From an uncultured Oscillospiraceae bacterium (lineage in GTDB: Bacteria > Bacillota > Clostridia > Oscillospirales > Oscillospiraceae): 64,000 nt of DNA. Below the pieces are notes generated by a model. It worked only from the letters and a program-made list of their open reading frames with translations, was not told the DNA's origin and searched no databases. Position numbers and translations under genes: made by a program. Below are positions 43,178 through 52,522 of this stretch, in pieces (position 1 is the stretch's first letter; every line of letters begins with the position of its first letter). The DNA lies in assembly GCA_904419145.1 (NCBI GenBank), contig CAJFQQ010000008.1:1-64000 (forward strand), written 5' to 3'.

Positions 43178-43543
43178 TCAGACCAATCGGTCGTTCTGCA
43201 GGCCGAAGCTGACGGCCAGGGCATTGTCCACCTTGCCCATCAGTTCCGCGTCCACCCGCCCCATCTTCTCACGAAGGCGGCGCTTATCGAGCGTCCGGAT
43301 CTGTTCCAAAAGCACCACAGAATCCTTGGAGAGCCCATAGCTCTGCGCAGAAAGCGAGATGTGTGTGGGCAGTCTGGCCTTCCCGGTCTGGGAGGTGATG
43401 GCCGCCGCGATGACGGTGGGGCTGTAGCGGTTGCCGGTGTCGTTCTGCACGATGAGCACCGGACGCACACCCCCCTGCTCGCTGCCCACCACCGGGCTGA
43501 GGTCGGCATAATAGATGTCGCCGCGTTTGACGCTTGTATCCAC
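43178..43543 (-). CDS. MazF/PemK/NdoA-type endoribonuclease toxin
   Basis: A 121-residue protein of the PemK/MazF fold. The start [21 protein letters not shown], the RPVLIVQND strand and the [13 protein letters not shown] segment are conserved, including the Arg and Thr of the mRNA-cleavage site; [15 protein letters not shown] is the typical helix. The start is GTG at 43543. In Bacillus subtilis ndoA follows alr and the antitoxin gene ndoAI. Here it follows alr but no antitoxin gene is found. Confidence 0.92.
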   Translation of the reverse strand: MDTSVKRGDIYYADLSPVVGSEQGGVRPVLIVQNDTGNRYSPTVIAAAITSQTGKARLPTHISLSAQSYGLSKDSVVLLEQIRTLDKRRLREKMGRVDAELMGKVDNALAVSFGLQNDRLV

Positions 43544-43706
43544 TGTAATTCACGCTCCGCCGGAAGAAAGTGCCACCCTGGAGGGTAGCCACTATCATTC
43601 TCCCACGCAGCCCCGCAATTTATACAGCCGGGACAAAATTCCCGGCGCTGTGGGTCTGTGCCCCGTAGTATCCTATGCCACAGCGGTGCAGGGGGTGCCT
43701 GTGCGC

Positions 43707-44876
43707 TCACTCCAGGTACAGCCGCAGCTCCGTGCCCACGATCTTCCCGCCCCGGACATAGACCCGGGGCACCCGCTTGCTCACCGCGCAGGTCAGCTCA
43801 TAGGGAATCGTCCCCGCCAGGGCCGCCAGGTCGTCCACCCGGCTGCGCTGGCCGAAGATCTCCACCTCGCTCCCCACCTGGACATGGGGCTTGTCAGTCA
43901 GGTCGATCATACACATGTCCATGCAGATGCGGCCCAGCACCCGGGCCGGACCGTCCTCCGTCATGACGCTGCATCGGTTGGAGAGGCAGCGGAAAAAGCC
44001 GTCGGCATAGCCGATGGGCAGCACCCCTGTGCGGGTGGGCTGCTCTGTCCGGTAGAGGCGGCCATAGCTGATGGTGCAGTCCGGGTCAAAGACCTTGATG
44101 GTGCTGACCGTGGTCTTGAGAGACATCACCGACCGGAGCCCCAGCGCCTCCGCCCCTTCGCCGCAGCCGTAGAGCAGGATCCCAGGCCGGACCATATCCA
44201 GCTTCATCTCCGGATAATGCACCACCGCGCCGCTGTTGGCGCAGTGGCGCAGGCGGAAGGTGCACCCCTGCCCCTCCAGCGCCGCGACAAACCGGCAGAA
44301 CAGGTCGAACTGCTGCCGGGTAAAGTTCTCGTTCTCCTGCCCCGGCTCATCGGAGACGGCGAAGTGGGTAAAGATACCCTCCACGTCAAGATGGGGCATC
44401 CGGCAGGCCCGGGCCGCACCGGCCACCCCCTCGTCAAAATGCCGCCCGGCACAGAGAAATCCCAGGCGGGACATGCCGGTGTCCACCTTGATGTGGCAGC
44501 GCAGCACGCCGCCGCAGGCCGCCGCGGCCTCGTTATAGGCCACGGCCTTGGCCTCGCAGGTGATGGCCTGAGTCATGTTGTACTCCAGGAGCTGGGGCAC
44601 GTATTCCTCCGGGGTGTGGCCCAGGATCAGGATGGGCATGGCAATGCCGTTGTGGCGCAGCTCCCGCCCCTCGTCCAGGCTGGACACCGCCAGATAGGCC
44701 GCTCCCAGGTTTTCCAATGTCCGGGCCGTCTGAAGGGCACCGTGGCCGTAGGCATCGGCCTTTACCACGCCCACCACGCCGGTGTCCGCCCCCACCCGGT
44801 CCTGCAAGGTTCGAAAATTATGCTCCAGGGCGTCCAGATCAATCTCCGCCCAGGTCCTCCTCAGTAATGGTTCCAT
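43707..44876 (-). CDS. alr: Alanine racemase
   Basis: A 389-residue PLP enzyme that makes D-alanine for the peptidoglycan stem peptide. The PLP lysine is Lys39 in VVKADAYGHGA; the TIM-barrel HIKVDTGMSRLGF and the C-terminal GRICMDMCMIDLT, with the catalytic Tyr in TISYGRLYR, are intact. GAGGAG precedes the ATG. Its start overlaps the end of the lipoprotein gene by 38 bp. Confidence 0.97.
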   Translation of the reverse strand: MEPLLRRTWAEIDLDALEHNFRTLQDRVGADTGVVGVVKADAYGHGALQTARTLENLGAAYLAVSSLDEGRELRHNGIAMPILILGHTPEEYVPQLLEYNMTQAITCEAKAVAYNEAAAACGGVLRCHIKVDTGMSRLGFLCAGRHFDEGVAGAARACRMPHLDVEGIFTHFAVSDEPGQENENFTRQQFDLFCRFVAALEGQGCTFRLRHCANSGAVVHYPEMKLDMVRPGILLYGCGEGAEALGLRSVMSLKTTVSTIKVFDPDCTISYGRLYRTEQPTRTGVLPIGYADGFFRCLSNRCSVMTEDGPARVLGRICMDMCMIDLTDKPHVQVGSEVEIFGQRSRVDDLAALAGTIPYELTCAVSKRVPRVYVRGGKIVGTELRLYLE

Positions 44877-45465
44877 GGTCTGTCTCCTCTGCTGTAAACT
44901 GGGTCAGCACGGCGGTATAGACCACCGTCTCCTCCAGGGTGATCTCCCCCTGCAGGGGGATGCCGTTCTCATCAAACCAAACGGCGGTGTACTGCTTACC
45001 ACCGTCGCTGCTCGTCATTTCAAAGGTCACGCGGAGGCACTCTGTCTCCCCCAGCGCCTCCCGGCCCGTCTCCAGGGGGTATCCCTGTCCCATGGCCCGG
45101 AGCATGCTGGGCACGGCCCACATGGGGCTGATCTCCGTTCCGGAGTAGGTCCCGGCGTCCAAGAGGATGCCGTCATACTGGAGCGTCAGCGCCTCTCCAG
45201 TGAGGGTGGCGGAGATCCCCGCCAGATCCTCCGGCGCCAGCACCTCTACTGTGGACTCCTCCGGCGTGTAGCTGCAGCGCAGGGTGTAGGTCCGCACCTC
45301 ATCGCCGTAGTGGCAGGTGAGCTCCGCCTCCACGGTGGCGGCGGAGAGATTCTGGAACTTCATCTGCAGTTCCTCTGTCTCCTGCTTCTCCGCCGTCTCT
45401 CCTCCACAGCCGGCCAGAGACAGGCAGAGGGTCATCATCAGTGCAAAAAGCAGGGCCTTTCGCAC
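44839..45465 (-). CDS. LolA/YdcC-like lipoprotein
   Basis: A 208-residue exported lipoprotein. The lipobox LSLAGC places the lipid-modified cysteine near residue 20. The mature part is beta-rich, with the STVEVLAPEDLAGISATLTG segment typical of the YdcC/LolA-like group. AAGGAG is 9 nt before the GTG start. In Bacillus subtilis ydcC also precedes alr. The cargo of the Gram-positive family is unknown. Confidence 0.82.
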   Translation of the reverse strand: MRKALLFALMMTLCLSLAGCGGETAEKQETEELQMKFQNLSAATVEAELTCHYGDEVRTYTLRCSYTPEESTVEVLAPEDLAGISATLTGEALTLQYDGILLDAGTYSGTEISPMWAVPSMLRAMGQGYPLETGREALGETECLRVTFEMTSSDGGKQYTAVWFDENGIPLQGEITLEETVVYTAVLTQFTAEETDHGTITEEDLGGD

Positions 45466-45478
45466 ACTTGGACACTCC

Positions 45479-46312
45479 TTACTCCAGTAATTCCCGGATG
45501 GCCTCCGGAATGGCCGCCACCACGTCCCCCGGCGTTACGCCGTAGGCCGTGAGCCGCCCCTCACACAGATCCCCGGCGCGGCCGTGGAGCCACACCGCCA
45601 GCGAGGCGGCGTCATAGGGCTCCGCCCCCTGGCCGATCAGGGACAGCACCATCCCCGCCAACACATCGCCGGTGCCCCCCTTGGACAGGGCGCTGGAGCC
45701 GGTGGTATTCCGGCGGACCCGCCCATCCGGAGCGGCCACGATGGTGCCCGGCCCCTTCAGCACGGTGACACAGCCATGCTCCGCGGCAAAGCGGCGGGCC
45801 GCCGCCTCCCGCCCCAGGGTCAGGTCGCCGCCCAGGCGGGCAAATTCCACCGCATGGGGCGTTACCACCGTGGGGGAGCGGCGGGCTCTCAGCACATCTA
45901 TATGCGCGGCCGCTGCATTTATGCCGTCGGCATCCAGCACCACCGGGCACTCCAGATCCGCCAGGAGCCGCAGGGCCAGCGTCCGGGCCCGCAGCGCGCT
46001 GCCAAGCCCCGGCCCCAGGAGCACGGCATCGCAGCCGGTCAGCTTCTCCCGTCCGGTGGCAACATCCTCCGGCAGGGGGTAGGCCATGGCGGCGTCGCAC
46101 CGGGCAGCCACGATGGGGTAGACCTCTCCCGGCACACCCACGAGCACCAGACCGCTGCCGGTGCGGACGGCGGCCTCCCCGGCATATACCGGCGCGCCGG
46201 TATACCCCACGGCGCCCCCGACGACAGCTACCTTTCCGAAGGTCCCCTTGTGCCCCTCCGGATACCGCCGGGGCAGCAGGGCACGGCAGAGCCCGGCTGT
46301 GATCTCCTTCAT
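45479..46312 (-). CDS. nnrD: ADP-dependent NAD(P)H-hydrate dehydratase
   Basis: A 277-residue ribokinase-fold repair enzyme that dehydrates NAD(P)H hydrates. GTFGKVAVVGGAVGYTGAPVYAGEAAVRTGSGLV, LLGPGLG, VLDADGIN, TPHAVEFARL and the C-terminal GTGDVLAGM mark the YjeF_C family. The epimerase domain (YjeF_N), often fused in front, is absent, so an epimerase must come from elsewhere. The ATG at 46312 has GGAGG 8 nt upstream. It starts the block leading to alr. Confidence 0.92.
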   Translation of the reverse strand: MKEITAGLCRALLPRRYPEGHKGTFGKVAVVGGAVGYTGAPVYAGEAAVRTGSGLVLVGVPGEVYPIVAARCDAAMAYPLPEDVATGREKLTGCDAVLLGPGLGSALRARTLALRLLADLECPVVLDADGINAAAAHIDVLRARRSPTVVTPHAVEFARLGGDLTLGREAAARRFAAEHGCVTVLKGPGTIVAAPDGRVRRNTTGSSALSKGGTGDVLAGMVLSLIGQGAEPYDAASLAVWLHGRAGDLCEGRLTAYGVTPGDVVAAIPEAIRELLE

Positions 46313-46421
46313 GGGTCGTTCCTCCTCTGCGTTTGCATCTGTCAGCTGCATTGTACCACAGGCCGATCATTTTGTTAAGGGAAATCTGCCTCAAATGGGT
46401 TCGAATTGTTCAACTGTCACC

Positions 46422-46450
46422 TTGCAAAATACGGTAGGACATGTTATCCT
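46422..46450 (+). promoter_or_regulatory. Promoter of the LysR-type gene
   Basis: TTGCAA (46422-46427), 17 bp, TATCCT (46445-46450); start about 30 nt before the ATG. The two inward half-sites upstream that LysR proteins use were not resolved. Confidence 0.6.
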
Positions 46451-46486
46451 TATATGAGCATTTCTAATGGAACAGGAGGTGCATTG

Positions 46487-47383
46487 ATGGAAACAAAGAA
46501 GTGGGAGGCCCTGCTCACAGCGGTGGAGCTGGGGAGCTTTACCAGAGCAGCCCAGCGCCTGGAATATACCCAGTCCGGCCTCACACACATGATGCACGCC
46601 CTAGAAAAAGAGGTCGGTTTTCCGCTGCTGATCCGGGATCGCTACGGTGTACGCCTCACCGCCGCCGGTGAGCGGCTTCTGCCCGCTGTGCGGGAATTCC
46701 AGCAGGCAGGGAAACGGCTGGAGAATCAAATTTCCCTGGTGGGGAATACCAAGAAAGAGAGCATCCGTGTGGCCGCCTATTCCAGCATGTGCGTCCACTG
46801 GCTTCCGGCCATTGTCTCCAAATTCCGCACGGATTACCCGGATATCAGCGTGGATATCCGCATGGGAAATGTGGATGAGATGTATACCTGGCTACAGGAG
46901 GACAAGGTGGATATCAGCTTTGTCAGCCGTCAGGAGCGGGACGGCTTTGACTGGATTCCTCTGTGGGATGACCCTCTGCTGGCGATTCTTCCACCGGACT
47001 ATCCGATTGGAAGTCAGCGCTCTTTCCCCGTCGAAGAATTTGAAGGGCGGGAATTTTTGATGCCCTCCCTCGGTTTCGAGTACGATATTGCCCCGATCTT
47101 CCGCGCTGCCGGTGTATCCCCGGACATCCGTGATACTTCGGTGGATGATAACACGGTCATTTCCATGGTAGAACTGGGTTTGGGATACAGTATTTTGTCT
47201 GATCTGATCCTCCAGGGGCGCCAAGATAATATTATCGCCCGCCCCTTGGATCCGCCGGCCTACCGCCCCCTGGGCATTACCCTTCCCTCCTTGCAGCTGG
47301 CAACGCCCTTGACATTGCAGTTTATTGACTACTCCCGGGAAGTTGTTCGATTGATCCATTCATCCCAACCCCAGAAAAAATAG
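46487..47383 (+). CDS. LysR family transcriptional regulator
   Basis: A 298-residue regulator with an N-terminal winged helix (GSFTRAAQRLEYTQSGLTHMMHALEKEVG at about 16-44) and a periplasmic-binding-type sensor domain. The ATG at 46487 has AGGAGGT upstream. It runs 15 bp into the DUF2156-GNAT gene, with which it is probably co-transcribed. Its effector is unknown. Confidence 0.92.
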   Translation: METKKWEALLTAVELGSFTRAAQRLEYTQSGLTHMMHALEKEVGFPLLIRDRYGVRLTAAGERLLPAVREFQQAGKRLENQISLVGNTKKESIRVAAYSSMCVHWLPAIVSKFRTDYPDISVDIRMGNVDEMYTWLQEDKVDISFVSRQERDGFDWIPLWDDPLLAILPPDYPIGSQRSFPVEEFEGREFLMPSLGFEYDIAPIFRAAGVSPDIRDTSVDDNTVISMVELGLGYSILSDLILQGRQDNIIARPLDPPAYRPLGITLPSLQLATPLTLQFIDYSREVVRLIHSSQPQKK

Positions 47384-47398
47384 GAGAGATTTCATTTT

Positions 47399-48799
47399 AT
47401 GCTGATCTTCAAACCAGTCAATGTAAAAAGCAGTGCCAAACTGCGCAAGTATTACAAAAATTGTCCCTACCGGCTGTGCGAATACTCGGTGGGGGTCAAG
47501 CTTATGTGGCGCCACCACATGGACCCCTGCTTTGCGGAATCCAATGGCTGTCTCATTGTCCGCAATTCCTACCACGGCGGTGCTTCCTTCGATTACCCGG
47601 TGCCCCTGGACGACAGCGCCGACCTGAATGCCGCCCTGGACGAGATTGACGACTACTGCCGCGCCAATGGCATCCTCCCCGCCTTTCAGACCGTGCCGGA
47701 GGATGCCCTGCCGGTACTGCTCCATCGCTACCCCTATACCACCGTCACCAACGGCCGCACCTGGCAGGACTACCTGTACAACGCCCAGGATCTCGCCACC
47801 TTTGCCGGCCGCCGGTACTCCGGCCAGCGCAACCACATCAATAAATTCCACAAGCTCTATCCCGCCGCTGTCTTTCGTCCCATCACCAAAGCCGACAGCG
47901 AAGAGCTGGAGACCTTTTGGGACGAGTTTCACCTGGCCTTCAACAAGGAAAACGCCATGGCAAAAAAGGAGCTGTGCTACGCCAGGAAGCTGACCCGCCA
48001 GATTGGGAAATCCTGGGTGCTGGCCGGTGCGCTGGAGCTGGAGGGAAAATTCATCGCCATCTCCCTGGGGGAGATCTGCGGAAGCACTTTGATCTGCCAC
48101 ATCGAGAAGGCCCTTCCTGGCTATGAGGGGGTCTATCCCACCATGGTGCAGTCCTTTGCCTCCTACTATGGAAAGGACTGCCTTTGGATCAACCGGGAGG
48201 ATGACAGCGCCGACAAGGGCCTTCGCACCAGCAAGACCCAGTACCTGCCCTCGGACATGGGCCGCAAGTACCGTGTCGCGGTGTCCACCGATCTCTGGAA
48301 TCTGGACCGCGTCCCCGCCCTCCAAAGCGAGCGGCTCACCATGGACGCCATTACCCGCGCCGACATCCCCGCCTATAACCGCCTGTGCCTGGATGACGCG
48401 CGCAACCGCTGGTGGGGCTACGACTACCGCAAGGACCTGAAGGGGGAGCTGACGGAGAATTACTTCTACCGGGTGGCCCAGAAGGATTTCAAGAGGAAGC
48501 TGGCGGTAAACTTTGCCATCCGTCTGGATGGACAGTTCATCGGTGAGGCGGTGCTGTACAACTTCGACTACAAGGGCGCCGCCGAGCTGGGCTGCCGCAT
48601 CCTGCCGGAATTTGCCGGCCATGGCTACGGGGCCGAGGCCTTTCGCCGCCTGGCGGACTGGACGCTGTATGAACTGGGGCTCTACCGCTTGGTGGCCAAA
48701 TGCTACAAGGAGAACACGCCCTCCTATCAAATGCTCAGCGCCGTCATGCGCCGGACCGGCGAGGACGACACCTTCTATCACTTCGAAAAGCTGATCTGA
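47399..48799 (+). CDS. DUF2156-GNAT fusion acyltransferase
   Basis: A 466-residue two-domain protein. The N-terminal half (about 1-290) is a DUF2156 domain, the acyltransferase-like fold of the MprF C-terminus, with NCPYRLCEYSVGV and YSGQRNHINKFHK. The C-terminal half (about 305-466) is a GNAT acetyltransferase with the acetyl-CoA loop RILPEFAGHGYGAEAFR and VAKCYKENTPSYQML. DUF2156 relatives transfer aminoacyl groups to lipids or small molecules; the GNAT substrate is unknown. It directly follows the LysR gene and ends at a bidirectional terminator. Confidence 0.85.
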   Translation: MLIFKPVNVKSSAKLRKYYKNCPYRLCEYSVGVKLMWRHHMDPCFAESNGCLIVRNSYHGGASFDYPVPLDDSADLNAALDEIDDYCRANGILPAFQTVPEDALPVLLHRYPYTTVTNGRTWQDYLYNAQDLATFAGRRYSGQRNHINKFHKLYPAAVFRPITKADSEELETFWDEFHLAFNKENAMAKKELCYARKLTRQIGKSWVLAGALELEGKFIAISLGEICGSTLICHIEKALPGYEGVYPTMVQSFASYYGKDCLWINREDDSADKGLRTSKTQYLPSDMGRKYRVAVSTDLWNLDRVPALQSERLTMDAITRADIPAYNRLCLDDARNRWWGYDYRKDLKGELTENYFYRVAQKDFKRKLAVNFAIRLDGQFIGEAVLYNFDYKGAAELGCRILPEFAGHGYGAEAFRRLADWTLYELGLYRLVAKCYKENTPSYQMLSAVMRRTGEDDTFYHFEKLI

Positions 48800-48802
48800 G
48801 CA

Positions 48803-48838
48803 CAAAAACGCCCGGGATGAAGCATCCCGGGCATTTTT
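48803..48838. terminator. Bidirectional terminator
   Basis: GCCCGGGATG/CATCCCGGGC with a 3-nt loop, flanked by A5 and T5, between two convergent genes. Confidence 0.9.
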
Positions 48839-48842
48839 ATCG

Positions 48843-50024
48843 CTATTTTGCCTTTTCCATCTGCTCTGACGGCTCGCCGGCCTTTCCACGCCGCCCTCCG
48901 CCGGCCAGGAAGAAGCCGGCGCACAGGGCCGTGAAGGGCGCCACGGTCACCAGACCGAAGGAGCCGATGAGGGTGTGGATGATCTCCGCGGCCACATATT
49001 TGTAGTTGAGCATGTGGTCCAGCGGGGTCCCCTGGGCCATGAACACCATCAGCAGGGCCACATAGCCGCCGGAATAGGCCAGCAACAGCGTGGTCGTCAT
49101 GGTACCCATGGCCGCCCGGCCCACGTTCATGCCGGACCGGGTGGCCTCCCACCAGCTCAGGTCCGGCCGCTTCTCCACCACCTCATGGACGGCGGAGGTG
49201 ATGTCCACCGAGAGATCCATCACCGCACCGGCGGCGCCGATGAAAATGGACGCCATAAAGATTTGGGTCAGGTTCAAATACTGGTAGCCGGAATAGAGGA
49301 GGCTTTCGGAATAGGACATCACCGCGCCGTGAATCTGGAACAGGTCGGTGAACACCGCCCCCAGGACGCATGTTACCAGGATACCCAGGAAGGAGCCCGA
49401 CACCGCCGAGAGGCACCGGCGGTCAAAGCCGTAGACCAGTGCGATGATGAGCACGGTGAGGAACAGCGTGATCAGCAGCCCCACCCAGATGGGATTCCAC
49501 CCCTTGAGATACAGGGGGACCAGCACCTTCCACAGCGTCAGCACCGTCAGGGCAAAGGAGGCCAGGGCCCGGATGCCTGTTTTCCCCGCAAACAGGATCA
49601 GCAGCAGGGCAAAGCACACCGCCATCACCAGCTCCCAGTTCAGGCGGTAGTGGTCGGTCATGGTGATATTGGTGATGGTATCCCCATCGTGGCTGATGAC
49701 CACCTGGGCCACATCCCCGGGGGCGAAGATCTTGTCCTGCTCCAGGGAGCCGTTGAGCATGTTGATGCCCACCGCCGTCTGTCCCTCGAACTGGCCGCTC
49801 AAAATTTCCAACTCACACCGCTGCTCGCCGGAGCGGACCAGTCCCGTGTCGATAATGGCGGAATCATCCACCGAGAGAACCCGAGCGGTGCACCGCTCAG
49901 CCTCCTGATAGTTGAGGGCGTCCTCAAACCCGGTGGGCAGGAAGAGCAGAATCACAATCGCCAGCAGGCACACCAGCACCGGCATGTGGTAACGCAAGGG
50001 TTTTGATTTCAGTTTGTTCAGCAT
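48843..50024 (-). CDS. YibE/F family membrane protein
   Basis: A 393-residue protein with an N-terminal membrane segment, an extracytoplasmic beta domain (about 40-140) and about seven C-terminal membrane segments. FIGAAGAVMDLSVDITSAVHEV and the MGTMTTTLLLAYSG segment are YibE/F hallmarks. The family is uncharacterised; transport is inferred only. AAGGAG precedes the ATG. It leads downstream of two small hypothetical membrane genes on the same strand. Confidence 0.88.
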   Translation of the reverse strand: MLNKLKSKPLRYHMPVLVCLLAIVILLFLPTGFEDALNYQEAERCTARVLSVDDSAIIDTGLVRSGEQRCELEILSGQFEGQTAVGINMLNGSLEQDKIFAPGDVAQVVISHDGDTITNITMTDHYRLNWELVMAVCFALLLILFAGKTGIRALASFALTVLTLWKVLVPLYLKGWNPIWVGLLITLFLTVLIIALVYGFDRRCLSAVSGSFLGILVTCVLGAVFTDLFQIHGAVMSYSESLLYSGYQYLNLTQIFMASIFIGAAGAVMDLSVDITSAVHEVVEKRPDLSWWEATRSGMNVGRAAMGTMTTTLLLAYSGGYVALLMVFMAQGTPLDHMLNYKYVAAEIIHTLIGSFGLVTVAPFTALCAGFFLAGGGRRGKAGEPSEQMEKAK

Positions 50025-50057
50025 GGGTGAAACTCCTTGTTTTGGTGAATACTTTCC

Positions 50058-50585
50058 TCAGGCAAGGCCCAGTACCCCGGCCAATTCCTCCGCTAGAGCC
50101 GCACCGGCACCGCCGTCCCACCAGCCCACCTGATAGGCCCGGTCGTTGATAAAGACCGTCTCCCCGCCAGTGAAGTGGGCCGACCAGACTTGGCGGCCCT
50201 GGGCGTCAAGGCCGGTGAGGTACACGTCCCAGTCGCCCGCGCCCCGCCAGCTGTGCGTGTCTGTCAGGGTTCCCCAGAAGCGGTGGTAGGAACGGAAATT
50301 CAACACACGCTGTATGGCCTGGACCTCGGAACTGTCCGGAGAAAAGGTGTACCCCCGGGTCTCAAACTGAGGCATGCCCACAAAATCTTCCGGATCAAAG
50401 GGCGCAGATCCCAAGTAGTGATCCGTCACGACATTCACCTGCTCCACCTCCTGCTGGGCAAGGGACGGAAAGGCCAGGGGCTGAATAAAGTACCAGGCCA
50501 GAAGCAGGAGAACGGTCAGCACTGCCAGGGGCAGCACCACATAGTGGACTGGCGTCCGTATGGAAAAAGAACGCATGAAACGCAT
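50058..50585 (-). CDS. Hypothetical membrane-anchored protein
   Basis: A 175-residue protein with one N-terminal membrane segment (about 15-37) and an extracytoplasmic domain rich in Trp/Tyr/Phe. AAAGGAG lies 8 nt before the ATG. No family recognised. It lies 33 bp before the YibE/F gene and likely shares its transcript. Confidence 0.65.
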   Translation of the reverse strand: MRFMRSFSIRTPVHYVVLPLAVLTVLLLLAWYFIQPLAFPSLAQQEVEQVNVVTDHYLGSAPFDPEDFVGMPQFETRGYTFSPDSSEVQAIQRVLNFRSYHRFWGTLTDTHSWRGAGDWDVYLTGLDAQGRQVWSAHFTGGETVFINDRAYQVGWWDGGAGAALAEELAGVLGLA

Positions 50586-50615
50586 GTTACGATCTCCTTT
50601 GTAACAACATGGTGG

Positions 50616-50861
50616 TCAGCTCTCGTCGTCCAGCTCCGCCCCGCAGTGGGGGCAGCACTTGCCGGGACGGTAATAGATCCAATGGATCTTTTCATGGCAG
50701 AAGGGGCAGCGAAAGCGGGCCCATTCAAACAGGATCGAGGCTGCCAGCAACAGCAGAGACAGCCACCACCATCCCTGGCTCTCCCGGACAGCCCCCGCGA
50801 TTCCGGCGGCAATGCAGGCTGTCAGGATCGCACAATGGATCAGATTGTTCTTGCGGACCAT
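50616..50861 (-). CDS. Small membrane protein with C-terminal zinc ribbon
   Basis: An 81-residue protein: two hydrophobic segments (about 7-24 and 29-46) and then CPFC and CPHCG pairs that can bind zinc. The ATG at 50861 has GGGGAG 8 nt upstream. No family recognised; it is followed 30 bp later by the membrane-anchored hypothetical gene. Confidence 0.65.
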   Translation of the reverse strand: MVRKNNLIHCAILTACIAAGIAGAVRESQGWWWLSLLLLAASILFEWARFRCPFCHEKIHWIYYRPGKCCPHCGAELDDES

Positions 50862-50962
50862 TATACATTCTCCCCTTTCCCATAGGGTGCACACCACGGC
50901 AGCCCGCCCCCACCGGCTGGCGGGAGCGGGCTGTACGCATCACATGGGAAATGTGCCCTCGA

Positions 50963-52522
50963 TCAGCGGACCTTCAGCATGTCGGCCAGCTTGTTATAGA
51001 TCTCGGTGTTGTCGTAGTAGCCGTTGAACACCTCGGCATTCACGCCCTCAGCCAGCACGGCCACAGGCAGGCCGGTGTGGCTGTAGGAGGTAAAGGAGAT
51101 GCCGGACTTGTTGTTGATGATGTGGGTGATGGTGACGCTCAGGGGCTCGTAGGTACCGTAGAGCACATACTCCTCCTGCTCGTACTCGCTGGCGGCGGTG
51201 CCGTTGACGCTCTTCTCGTAGGCGGCGCGCAGCTGCTCCAGCTCGTACTCGGTGAGAACCAGCTTGTCACCCTCCTCGCCCTCGGTCTTCAGGCCAAAGA
51301 GTTCCTCCACATCAGCCAGGACCTCTTCAAAGGAAGTCTTGTTAGCCTTGTAGTCAGCCACATAGTCACTGTCGTACTTGGCAAAGGAAATCTTCTGGTT
51401 CTCCAGCAGGGTCAGATAAGTGTCGTAATCCGTACCGGCAAAGCCGATGGTGAGTCCGCCGGTCTCATGGTCGCCGGTCACCAGGATCAGGGTCTCGCTG
51501 GGATGCTCAGCAGCAAAGTCAATGGCCACTTGGACAGCGTCGGCCAGAGCGATGGTATCATGGATGGTAGAAGCTGCGTCATTGGCGTGGCAGGCCCAGT
51601 CAATCTTGCCGCCCTCGCACATCAGGAAGAAGCCGTCTCTATCGTCGGAGAGGACCTCAATGCCCTTTTCCACATAATCCGCCAGAGACCACATATCATC
51701 GGTACGGTCAATCTCGTAGGCCATGGCGTCGCTGTCGGCCAGATGCTCGTCAATGACAATCACCTTGTCGTCGTCAGCGGTCAGAGCCTCTGCGTCGGCC
51801 TGGGTGTTCACCACCTGATAGCCGGCGGCCTCCGCCAGGTCATACAGGTTCTCCTGATTGCCGTCCGCGCCATCCGGGCTCAGCAGGCCGCCGCCGGCAA
51901 AGTACTCAAACTCGGAGTCGATGAGCTCCAGGCCGATGTCGTAGTAGTCGTTACGGCTGGCCTGATGGGCATAGAAGGCAGCAGGCGTAGCATGGTTGAG
52001 GTTCACGGAGGTGATGACGCCGATGCTGTAATCCTTCTGGCTGTGGAGCTTTTCTGCGATGGTTTCATACTCCACTGTGCCGGTCTCATCCACGTTGATA
52101 GAGCCGGAATAGGTCTTATAGCCCGTAGCAATGGAGGTTGCAGTAGAAGCGGAGTCGGGAGCAAAGCTGTTGGAGTCATAGGTAACCGCGCTGCCGGCAG
52201 CCTCAAAGTTCATGAAATTGAGGTACTCGGGGCCGTCCAGCGTGGCGCCCTGATTATCATCCAGGCTGGGCTGAGCCTGGAAATAGTCCTCGTCATTGAG
52301 GGCGCCCAGATAATCAGCCGTGGACTGAATCTGAGGATAGCTCATACCGTCACCGATAAACAGGAATACATATTTGGGGGTTTTCAAATTGGCATTCTGG
52401 GTTACGGTAGCGGACAGTTCATTGGTATCCTGCTGTTCTACATCAGCGGCTTGGACACCACAGCCCACCAAGATGCCTGCCAGCATGGTAAGGCTCAAGA
52501 GTGCGCTTACGATCTTCTTCAT
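50963..52522 (-). CDS. Alkaline phosphatase (lipoprotein)
   Basis: A 519-residue PhoA-superfamily enzyme. The lipobox LVGC puts the lipidated Cys at residue 21. Metal ligand Asp58 lies in FLFIGDGMS, the nucleophile is Ser124 in PDSASTATS, and EGGKIDWACHAN and VTGDHETGG supply the second metal site. It hydrolyses phosphate monoesters outside the cell. AGGAGG precedes the ATG. A TATAAT lies upstream with a poor -35 and one TTAACA, which could be half a PhoP box, but no repeated box is present. Confidence 0.93.
   Translation of the reverse strand: MKKIVSALLSLTMLAGILVGCGVQAADVEQQDTNELSATVTQNANLKTPKYVFLFIGDGMSYPQIQSTADYLGALNDEDYFQAQPSLDDNQGATLDGPEYLNFMNFEAAGSAVTYDSNSFAPDSASTATSIATGYKTYSGSINVDETGTVEYETIAEKLHSQKDYSIGVITSVNLNHATPAAFYAHQASRNDYYDIGLELIDSEFEYFAGGGLLSPDGADGNQENLYDLAEAAGYQVVNTQADAEALTADDDKVIVIDEHLADSDAMAYEIDRTDDMWSLADYVEKGIEVLSDDRDGFFLMCEGGKIDWACHANDAASTIHDTIALADAVQVAIDFAAEHPSETLILVTGDHETGGLTIGFAGTDYDTYLTLLENQKISFAKYDSDYVADYKANKTSFEEVLADVEELFGLKTEGEEGDKLVLTEYELEQLRAAYEKSVNGTAASEYEQEEYVLYGTYEPLSVTITHIINNKSGISFTSYSHTGLPVAVLAEGVNAEVFNGYYDNTEIYNKLADMLKVR

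Noticed and set aside
43544-43706. MazE-like antitoxin gene between alr and mazF
   Set aside because: No frame in the gap is long enough with a start site, and the overlapping frame in mazF codes for no antitoxin-like sequence.
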